Below are positions 15,226 to 20,390 of a stretch of DNA of 20,390 nucleotides, piece by piece (within the stretch, counting starts at the first letter, position 1; every line of letters begins with the position of its first letter). The stretch is from an uncultured Collinsella sp. (GTDB lineage: Bacteria > Actinomycetota > Coriobacteriia > Coriobacteriales > Coriobacteriaceae): the NCBI GenBank assembly GCA_934630385.1, contig CAKTWE010000031.1, positions 1 to 20,390 on the forward strand, given 5' to 3'. The position numbers and the translations under genes were made by a program. Under the pieces are notes generated by a model that searched no databases, had not been told where the DNA came from, and saw only the letters and a program-made list of their open reading frames with translations.

Positions 15226-15978
15226 ATGACGCAGGCGATAACGGACTCCAAACAGGCCTCCGCCGCACTGGCGGAGCTGTTCGGTACCCACAAGCGTGTG
15301 GTGTTCTTTGGCGGCGCCGGTGTTTCCACGGCGAGCGGCATCCCGGATTTCCGCAGCGTGGATGGCCTGTATCACCAGCAGTTTGCCTACCCGCCCGAGA
15401 CTATGCTCTCGCATGGCTTTTACGAGGCGCATCCGGCCGAGTTTTTCGACTTCTACCGCACCAAGATGATCGCGCTTGACGCTAAGCCCAACCGCTGCCA
15501 CACCAAGCTGGCCGAGTTGGAGCGCGCCGGCAGGCTAAATGCCGTGGTGACGCAAAATATCGACGGCCTGCATCAGATGGCAGGCTCGCAGCGCGTGTTC
15601 GAGCTGCACGGCTCGGTCCATCGCAACATTTGCCAGTCGTGCGGCGCGGTCTATAGCGCCGAGTGGATTTGCTCGCGCGAGCACGAGGACGCCGCGGGTG
15701 TGCCCGTGTGCCCTGCGTGCGGTGGGCGCATCAAGCCCGATGTGGTGCTCTACGAGGAGCCGCTCGACGAGCACGTGCTGACCGGAGCCGTTGCCGCCAT
15801 CGCCGCGGCCGATGCCCTCATTGTGGGCGGGACCTCGCTCGTGGTGTATCCGGCGGCGGGCCTTACGCGTTACTTTACCGGCGATACGCTGGCCATTTGC
15901 AATCTTGCCCCCACCGATCAGGATGCAAATGCCGACCTGCTGATTTCTTGCGACATCGCGGCCGCGTTTGCGTTCTAG
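15226..15978 (+). CDS. cobB: NAD-dependent protein deacylase (sirtuin, SIR2/CobB family)
   Basis: It removes acetyl or other acyl groups from protein lysines, consuming NAD+. The 250-residue enzyme shows NAD-binding GAGVSTASGIPDFRS (30-44), TQNIDGLH (109-116), catalytic His128 in ELHGS, a zinc site from C136, C139, C162 and C165, and GGTSLVVYPAA (201-211). The usual Tyr and Arg pair of desuccinylases (YxxR) is not present; the corresponding region reads FYRTKM, which suggests deacetylase activity. GGAGGA ahead of ATG 15226 fixes the start; an upstream in-frame ATG at 15175 lacks one. It is followed by the folate operon, which has its own promoter candidate. Confidence 0.94.
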   Translation: MTQAITDSKQASAALAELFGTHKRVVFFGGAGVSTASGIPDFRSVDGLYHQQFAYPPETMLSHGFYEAHPAEFFDFYRTKMIALDAKPNRCHTKLAELERAGRLNAVVTQNIDGLHQMAGSQRVFELHGSVHRNICQSCGAVYSAEWICSREHEDAAGVPVCPACGGRIKPDVVLYEEPLDEHVLTGAVAAIAAADALIVGGTSLVVYPAAGLTRYFTGDTLAICNLAPTDQDANADLLISCDIAAAFAF

Positions 15979-15998
15979 CCCGTGTGCGCGGATACAAT
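15968..15998 (+). promoter_or_regulatory. Candidate promoter of the folate operon
   Basis: TACAAT (15993-15998) is a good -10 box; TTGCGT (15968-15973) is a possible -35 at a long 19-base spacing and overlaps the end of the sirtuin gene. The predicted transcript would start near 16005, upstream of a GC-rich hairpin. Confidence 0.45.
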
Positions 15999-16021
15999 AG
16001 AAAGACTGATTGCAAAGCGAC

Positions 16022-16053
16022 CCCGCCGCCTGCGCCCGAGCGCGGCGGCGCGG
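16022..16053 (+). promoter_or_regulatory. GC-rich leader hairpin just before the folP-folK ribosome binding site
   Basis: GCCGCC (16025-16030) pairs with GGCGGC (16044-16049), with CGC/GCG pairing inside and CCC/GGG outside. It ends eight bases before AGGAGG (16061-16066). With no T-run it is not an obvious terminator and may instead modulate translation or stabilise the 5' end. Confidence 0.4.
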
Positions 16054-16072
16054 GCATTTGAGGAGGATGTTC

Positions 16073-17818
16073 ATGGCGAACGACAGCAAGACATGGCGGT
16101 GCGGAAAGTACGAGCTCAGCTTTGACCGTCCGCGCATCATGGGCGTCCTCAACGTGACGCCCGATTCGTTTAGCGACGGCGGGGAGCACTTCGACCCGGA
16201 TGCCGCCATCGAGTACGGCCTGGCGATGCTCGACGCCGGCGCCGACATCATCGACGTGGGCGGCGAGTCCACGCGCCCTGGTTTTACCCCGGTCAACCCC
16301 GACGAGGAGGCTCGCCGCGTGCTGCCCGTGGTGCGCGCGCTGGCGAAAGAGGGTGCCATTGTCTCGATTGACACGCGCCACGTGGCGGTTGCCAAGGCGG
16401 CCGTGCGCTGCGGCGCCTCTATCGTCAACGACGTGACGGGCTTCACCGACCCCAAGATGGTTGAGTTTGTTAAGACGAGCACATGCGGCGTTATCGTGAT
16501 GCACGCCGGCGAGGTCGCCGCTTCCGCTCGTACGCACGCGACGGTGCAGCTCGATACCTCGGCCGCGGCGTTTGTTGCCGAGAAGGCACGCGAGGCGGCC
16601 GCCGAGGCTGCGCGCGAGGCCGAGAAGCCTGCCCGCCGTCGCCGTGGCAAGTTGCTGGGCGAGCCCAAGACGGAGGCCAAGCTGCCGGGCGGCGTGGTGC
16701 AGCCCTCGCTGCCGTTTGGCGATCCGGAACCCGCGCCCGAGCCTGCGGACGAGCAGAAGCAGGAGGCACCGGCTGCCGAGCAGACCGCTCCTGCTGCCGA
16801 AACCGCAGAGCCCGAGGCCGCGCCCGCAGCTACCGAAATCGCGCCGGAGCCCAATGACCACCTGGCCGCCATGATGCGCCGCAGCGCCCGCCGCGAGGAG
16901 GCTTATGTGCCCACCTCGCAGCTTCGCCGCTTTACCCTGCCCGATTCGGCGCCCATCATGCGCCGCGTTATGGGCTTTCTGTCCGATCAGGCCCGCGCGC
17001 TCATCCACGCCGGCGTGTCGCGCGACCGCATCTGTATCGATCCGGGCCCGGGCTTTGGCAAGACGGCCAACGAGGATATCGTCATCCAGCGCGAGACCGC
17101 CAAGATGGCGTCGCTGGGCTATCCGCTCATGTGCGCCGTGTCGCGCAAGCGCTTTGTGGGCGCTGTCTCGGGCGTGACCGAGGCCGCCGAGCGCGATGCC
17201 GCTACGTTTGGCGTGTGCCTGGGCGCTATCCAGGCCGGTGCCAACATCGTGCGCGTGCACGACGTCGCGGGCTTTGCGCAGTTCCTGAACGGTTACTGGG
17301 CTGTTGCTAAGCCGCAGCCGCGTCGTGCGTTTGTGGCCGTGGGCTCCAACCTGGGGCATCGTTGCGACAACATCCGTGCCGCGCGTGACATGATTGCCGA
17401 GATCCCGCTCACCTGCGTGTCCAACTGCTCACGCATCTACGAGAGCGAACCGGCCTACGAGACGCGTCAGGACGCCTTCGCCAATGCCGTCATCGAGATC
17501 AAGACCGAGCTGGTGCCGTTGGTGCTGCTCGATGAGCTTATGAAGATCGAGGCCGAGCTGGGCCGCGACCGTTCCAAAAAGGCCAAGGCCAATGGCCCAC
17601 GCACCATCGATCTGGACCTGCTGTGGATGGACGGCGAGACCCACGGCGGCAAAAAGCTGCGCCTGCCGCATCCGCTGATTGGCGAGCGCGACTTTGTGCT
17701 GGTACCGCTCGAGGACCTGATGCACGACCCGGCGCGGTTCTTCCGCTACAACGGCGTCGAGGTCAAGGAGCCCGAGGACCGCGTGGGCCATATCGTGGGC
17801 GAATTGGGGCGTATGTAG
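16073..17818 (+). CDS. folP: Fused dihydropteroate synthase / HPPK (FolP-FolK) with a large insertion
   Basis: One protein of 581 residues carries two folate enzymes. The DHPS half has NVTPDSFSDGG (27-37), GGESTRPG (63-70), SIDT (98-101), SIVNDVTG (117-124), then VMHAGE (142-147). The next DHPS motif, DPGPGFGKT (323-331), comes about 180 residues after the MH pair instead of the usual 45-50, because of an Ala/Glu/Pro-rich, probably disordered insertion (about 148-290). The domain resumes with SRKRFVG (357-363) and RVHDV (394-398). The HPPK half (about 418-555) has VAVGSNLGHR, YESEPAYET, RTIDLDLLW (510-518), LPHP (531-534) and ERDFVLVPL. AGGAGG places the start at 16073 rather than 16067. No folB is seen here. 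The first gene of its operon. Confidence 0.92.
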   Translation: MANDSKTWRCGKYELSFDRPRIMGVLNVTPDSFSDGGEHFDPDAAIEYGLAMLDAGADIIDVGGESTRPGFTPVNPDEEARRVLPVVRALAKEGAIVSIDTRHVAVAKAAVRCGASIVNDVTGFTDPKMVEFVKTSTCGVIVMHAGEVAASARTHATVQLDTSAAAFVAEKAREAAAEAAREAEKPARRRRGKLLGEPKTEAKLPGGVVQPSLPFGDPEPAPEPADEQKQEAPAAEQTAPAAETAEPEAAPAATEIAPEPNDHLAAMMRRSARREEAYVPTSQLRRFTLPDSAPIMRRVMGFLSDQARALIHAGVSRDRICIDPGPGFGKTANEDIVIQRETAKMASLGYPLMCAVSRKRFVGAVSGVTEAAERDAATFGVCLGAIQAGANIVRVHDVAGFAQFLNGYWAVAKPQPRRAFVAVGSNLGHRCDNIRAARDMIAEIPLTCVSNCSRIYESEPAYETRQDAFANAVIEIKTELVPLVLLDELMKIEAELGRDRSKKAKANGPRTIDLDLLWMDGETHGGKKLRLPHPLIGERDFVLVPLEDLMHDPARFFRYNGVEVKEPEDRVGHIVGELGRM

Positions 17819-18520
17819 ATGATTGAAATGAACGCTGTAGCCGCTGGCACTGAGCTCGATGCCGCGCGCGATGCGGGTCGCGAGGGCAAGTCCGCGGGCT
17901 GGTGCGCCTGGAGCGTGGGCGAGGCGTCGTTGACGTTTTCGCTGGTCGTTCGCCCCGACGTGAACATGCACGCCTTCCACGGCCTGCCGTTTGTGGCCGC
18001 GATGGGCATGATGGACGCACTTGTGGGCACGGCATCGGCGCCGGGGCTGGGGCTTGCCGGCAAGGTGGGCATTCAGTGGCCGAGCGATATTGTGTGCGGC
18101 GCGCCCACGTTTGAGACGTCGTTCGCGCGCGTCGTCGTCAACGGCGGCGCCGGCGCCGCGGGCATGTTCGGTGTCGTGACGGTGGATATTGAGCGCGCGG
18201 CGCTGGGCGAGCTTGGCGTGGATGCGGCTGACGAAGCGCTGGTCGAGGAGTTGGCCGCCGCCGTGCTGGCCCGTGTGGACGCCTGGGCGGTTGTCGCCAA
18301 CACGCCACAGGGTGCTGCCGGCCCGCTGGCTCCCGTGCTGGGCGAGTACTTCGACATGGTGCCGCTGCTGGGACGCCAGGTTGCGGCGGTGTCGCCCAAC
18401 GGCCTGCCGCTTGCGGTCGGTGTGTTTGCGGGCCTGGACATCTGGGGTCGCGCGACTATCAAGACCGACGCCGGCGAGCAGGAGTTTCCGCCCGAGGCCG
18501 TGCGCATTCGCGGGCTGTAG
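17819..18520 (+). CDS. Degenerate biotin-protein-ligase-like protein, function unknown
   Basis: The 233-residue protein resembles the catalytic and C-terminal parts of biotin protein ligase (BirA/BPL). GREGKSAGW (20-28) takes the place of GRGRRGRxW, LTFSLVVRP (38-46) the place of the LxxSLLLRP strand, GIQWPSDI (84-91) the place of the GxKWPNDL motif, and LLGRQV (183-188) plus a C-terminal SH3-like segment (about 189-233) complete the match. The N-terminal DNA-binding domain and the STN strand are absent, and the catalytic Lys of KWPND is Gln (Q86). It is therefore likely not a standard biotin ligase; it may be a relict, a lipoate/biotin-binding regulator or an altered ligase. ATG directly abuts the folP-folK stop; an in-frame ATG follows at 17828. 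The operon ends 37 bases later. Confidence 0.7.
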   Translation: MIEMNAVAAGTELDAARDAGREGKSAGWCAWSVGEASLTFSLVVRPDVNMHAFHGLPFVAAMGMMDALVGTASAPGLGLAGKVGIQWPSDIVCGAPTFETSFARVVVNGGAGAAGMFGVVTVDIERAALGELGVDAADEALVEELAAAVLARVDAWAVVANTPQGAAGPLAPVLGEYFDMVPLLGRQVAAVSPNGLPLAVGVFAGLDIWGRATIKTDAGEQEFPPEAVRIRGL

Positions 18521-18556
18521 CGCGAGGCGCCAGCGCTCAAAGACAACGATGACAAC

Positions 18557-18580
18557 AAGACCCTCCCCGGGGAGGGTCTT
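18557..18580 (+). terminator. Strong intrinsic terminator of the folate operon
   Basis: AAGACCCTCCCC (18557-18568) is directly followed by its reverse complement (18569-18580), a 24-bp perfect palindrome that ends in TCTTT on the plus strand. It sits 37 bases after the stop codon of the BPL-like gene. Confidence 0.8.
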
Positions 18581-18608
18581 TGCGCGACTACAGGGTGGCA
18601 TCGCGGTC

Positions 18609-18649
18609 CTATTCCTCAAAACTGAATAATTTTCGTTTTTGAGGAATAG
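18609..18649. repeat. 41-bp palindrome, copy 1
   Basis: CTATTCCTCAAAA (18609-18621) pairs with TTTTGAGGAATAG (18637-18649) around an A/T-rich loop with CTGAATAATTTTCG. It is identical over all 41 bases to copy 3 and is preceded by GGTC, as copy 2 is. Confidence 0.9.
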
Positions 18650-18694
18650 AATTAAGCCAGCTCGGTCTTTTGCGAGGTATATTCGTTACAGGTC

Positions 18695-18735
18695 CTATTC
18701 CTCAAAACTGAAAATTTTTCGTTTTTGAGGAATAG
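18695..18735. repeat. 41-bp palindrome, copy 2, in the leader of the ATPase gene
   Basis: It has the same stem as copy 1; only the loop differs (GAAAATTTTTC instead of GAATAATTTTC, one base change). It ends 27 bases before the ATPase start codon and upstream of AGGAGG (18751-18756), so it lies in the 5' leader or core promoter of that gene. A TATATT box (18678-18683) just upstream is a possible -10, but no good -35 is seen. Confidence 0.9.
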
Positions 18736-18762
18736 CGATAGAAGACCGCGAGGAGGCCGCAA

Positions 18763-19959
18763 ATGAAACTCATCAATAGAACGTCATATATGGACACATT
18801 GACGAGCCTTATTGGCGTGCCGGATATCAAGGTCATCACGGGCATCCGGCGTAGCGGTAAATCAAAATTGCTCGAGGCCCTCCGCGATTACGTGGAGGCA
18901 AATCTGTCCAATTCGAATGTCATCCATATCAACTACAACCTCGATGAGTTCGAGAACCTGCTCGAGTATCACGCGTTGCTTGCCTATGTAAAAGATCATC
19001 GGGTGCTCGGCAAACAAAACTTTCTGCTTATCGATGAAGTTCAGATGTGCGACGGTTTTGAGCGTGCGATCAACAGCCTTCACGCATCCGAGCAGTACGA
19101 CATATTCATTACCGGATCGAATGCCTTTTTGCTGTCGAGCGATCTGTCGACGCTCTTTACGGGGCGCACCTTCGAGATCGAGGTTTTTCCATTCTCGTTT
19201 GAGGAGTATCGTTTCTATGGCGACGAGGGCGAGGTCGACCGCGACTTCGATGAGTACGCGAGAACCGGCGGTATGTCCGGCTCTTACCCTTATCCACTGC
19301 AGGAGCAGCGCTATCAATATCTCTCCAACGTCTTCAAGACGCTCATTGTGAGAGATATCGTGCAGCGGCATAACGTGAGAAACGAATCGGCGCTGCTGCG
19401 CATTGCCGATTACATGATGGACAACGTTTCCAACATTACGTCGGCACGCAACATTACTGATGCATTAAATGCGGATGGGCTAAAGATTACGAACAAGACG
19501 GTCGGCACGTACATGGGGTACCTGTGCGACGCGTTTGCCTTCTATAAAGTTCGTCGGTACGACATTCGCGGCAAAAAATACCTTAAGAGCGGCGAGAAGT
19601 ACTATCTGGCGGACCATGCGTTTAAATATGCGCTTCTTGGTACACGTGATATGGATTGGGGACGCGTATACGAGAACATGGTGGCAATCGAGCTGCTGCG
19701 TCGCGGATACGAGGTATACGTCGGCGTGCTCTATAAAAAGGAAATAGACTTTGTAGCAATCAAGCGGAGCGAGAAACTCTACATTCAGGTGAGCGACGAC
19801 ATCAGCTCGGATAAGACATTTGAACGCGAGATTTCGCCGCTGCTGAGCATTGGCGATGCGTATCCCAAGATGATTCTTGCCCGCACGCATCACGAGGCCA
19901 CGGATCGCGACGGAGTGCAGATCGTGGACCTGGCGAGGTGGTTGGCAGGTGAGGCGTAG
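18763..19959 (+). CDS. AAA family ATPase with C-terminal DUF4143-type domain
   Basis: The 398-residue protein has an N-terminal AAA-type ATPase core: Walker A GIRRSGKSKLL (27-37), Walker B FLLIDEVQ (87-94) and the sensor strand ITGSNAFLLS (116-125), then FPFSFEEY (142-149) and TGGMSGSYPY (168-177). Residues about 190-260 look like a helical, winged-helix-like region. The C-terminal part carries VYENMVAIELLRRGYEVYVG (302-321), EIDFVA (327-332) and YIQVS (340-344), the E...ExD...QxV pattern of nuclease-fold relatives in which the last acidic and Lys positions are changed. The family is widespread but its function is unproven. AGGAGG (18751-18756) fixes the start. It is a single gene between palindromes, with lower G+C than its neighbours (25 and 30 of 60 bases at 18901-18960 and 18961-19020, against 41 of 60 at 18181-18240), which points to horizontal gain. 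Confidence 0.9.
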   Translation: MKLINRTSYMDTLTSLIGVPDIKVITGIRRSGKSKLLEALRDYVEANLSNSNVIHINYNLDEFENLLEYHALLAYVKDHRVLGKQNFLLIDEVQMCDGFERAINSLHASEQYDIFITGSNAFLLSSDLSTLFTGRTFEIEVFPFSFEEYRFYGDEGEVDRDFDEYARTGGMSGSYPYPLQEQRYQYLSNVFKTLIVRDIVQRHNVRNESALLRIADYMMDNVSNITSARNITDALNADGLKITNKTVGTYMGYLCDAFAFYKVRRYDIRGKKYLKSGEKYYLADHAFKYALLGTRDMDWGRVYENMVAIELLRRGYEVYVGVLYKKEIDFVAIKRSEKLYIQVSDDISSDKTFEREISPLLSIGDAYPKMILARTHHEATDRDGVQIVDLARWLAGEA

Positions 19960-19967
19960 CAGAAAGC

Positions 19968-20008
19968 CTATTCCTCAAAACTGAATAATTTTCGTTTTTG
20001 AGGAATAG
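19968..20008. repeat. 41-bp palindrome, copy 3, after the ATPase gene
   Basis: It is identical to copy 1 over 41 bases and begins eight bases after the ATPase stop. It is followed by GACC, the mirror of the GGTC that precedes copies 1 and 2, so the outer ends of the cassette are inverted. Confidence 0.9.
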
Positions 20009-20032
20009 GACCGATGCGTTGCCTAGTTCGCC

Positions 20033-20056
20033 GCTCGTGCTCGTGCTTGTGCTCGA
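20033..20056. repeat. Short hexamer tandem repeat
   Basis: Four units of GCTCGT (two exact, then GCTTGT and GCTCGA) lie just beyond the 3' end of coaX. It is short and may be fortuitous. Confidence 0.5.
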
Positions 20057-20070
20057 CTTAAGCTCCCGCC

Positions 20071-20390
20071 CTATTCCAGCTCCTGCATGCGGCGGTAGAT
20101 TTCGCAGATACCTTTGATGGTGAGTTGGCCGTCGACTATGTCGAAGGCGTCGGTCGAATCGGCGACGATGCTGGCGAGACCGCCCGTGGCGATAACGGTG
20201 GCGTCCTCGCGGCCCAGCTCGCGCTTCATGCGAGCGACCAGGCCTTCGGCCATGGCGGCGGCGCCCATCACGGCGCCGACCTTGATGCATTCCTCGGTGT
20301 CGCGGCCGATGGCGTGCTCGGGCGCCTCGAGCGGCACGCTGGCGAGCTTGGCGGCACGGGCGGCAAGCGCGTCCATGGAGATGCGGATGC
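20071..20390 (-). CDS. coaX: Type III pantothenate kinase, C-terminal part (runs off the window)
   Basis: CoaX phosphorylates pantothenate, the first step of coenzyme A synthesis. About 106 C-terminal residues are inside the window and the gene continues past the right edge on the minus strand. Visible motifs are IRISMDALAARAAKL (matching the PGLxISxxAL segment), AIGRDTEECIKVGAVMGAAA (the GxxTxxSxxxG region) and ATVIATGGLA, which fits the last nucleotide-binding strand, then the C-terminal LTIKGICEIYRR helix. An ATG at 20376 is internal, not the start. Its stop codon is 58 bases from the ATPase cassette, which is convergent with it. Confidence 0.87.
   Translation of the reverse strand, partial: IRISMDALAARAAKLASVPLEAPEHAIGRDTEECIKVGAVMGAAAMAEGLVARMKRELGREDATVIATGGLASIVADSTDAFDIVDGQLTIKGICEIYRRMQELE

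Larger units (their letters stand above)
18605..20012 (+). mobile_element. Putative ATPase cassette bounded by inverted palindromic ends
   Basis: The left end (18605) begins GGTCCTATTCCTCAAAA and the right end (20012) is its reverse complement over 17 bases, giving a 1408-bp unit with terminal inverted repeats around one DUF4143-type ATPase gene. A second left-type end starts at 18691, so a 1322-bp unit is equally possible. The G+C is visibly lower than in the neighbours. No transposase is inside and no target-site direct repeat is evident; outside the ends, GCATCG (18598) and CGATGC (20012) are inverted instead. Calling it mobile is an inference; an alternative is a stationary gene with palindromic regulatory or RNA-stability elements on both sides. 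Confidence 0.45.

Noticed and set aside
15875..17359. Minus-strand open frames opposite the sirtuin and folP-folK genes
   Set aside because: They are Arg/His/Gly-rich with no motifs and lie opposite strongly supported genes.
18605..20012. CRISPR-like array made by the three 41-bp repeats
   Set aside because: The spacing is irregular (45 and over 1200 bases), the repeats are palindromic and only three, and no cas gene is present.

Overview
The window is a high-GC, gene-dense stretch of bacterial chromosome. Gene content and style suggest an anaerobic gut actinobacterium of the Coriobacteriia, most like Collinsella: an Nfn-type transhydrogenase, the glmU-prs-pth neighbourhood, an ECF vitamin transporter with a fused ATPase, and many long intergenic palindromes. 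No rRNA or other definitive marker is present, so the taxonomic call is inference. I see no tRNA, rRNA, CRISPR array, prophage or transposase gene.

Layout. 281-3310 (+): a four-gene polar amino acid ABC importer (ATPase, Tat-type lipoprotein binding protein, two permeases), followed by a 105-bp imperfect palindrome and a cytidylate-kinase-like gene (3479-4102). 4230-6469 (-): nfnB and nfnA, the two subunits of NADH-dependent reduced ferredoxin:NADP+ oxidoreductase, overlapping by 10 bp and convergent with the kinase-like gene. 6470-6829: a gene-free stretch with a promoter candidate, a structured leader and several terminator-like hairpins. 6830-10292 (-): pth, prs and glmU, with a second 105-bp palindrome between prs and pth. 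10488-13736 (+): an ECF transporter operon (EcfT, fused EcfA-EcfA, S component). 13737-14270: no gene, but two tandem palindromes of about 170 bp that share a core. 14271-15089 (-): xth. 15226-15978 (+): a sirtuin. 16073-18520 (+): a FolP-FolK fusion with a large disordered insertion, then a degenerate biotin-ligase-like gene, closed by a strong terminator. 18605-20012: a DUF4143-type AAA ATPase gene bracketed by three near-identical 41-bp palindromes whose outer ends form an inverted repeat. 20071-end (-): the 3' part of coaX (type III pantothenate kinase).

How the genes fit together. Most genes are core metabolism: amino acid uptake, redox balancing between ferredoxin, NADH and NADPH, PRPP and UDP-GlcNAc synthesis, folate and CoA synthesis, vitamin import, and DNA repair. 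The accessory part is the low-GC DUF4143 cassette at 18.6-20.0 kb. This is the best candidate for an undescribed system: a possibly mobile or self-regulating unit made of one ATPase and palindromic ends. The other unusual theme is the number of long palindromic intergenic elements, two of which share sequence, pointing to dispersed structured repeats in this genome.
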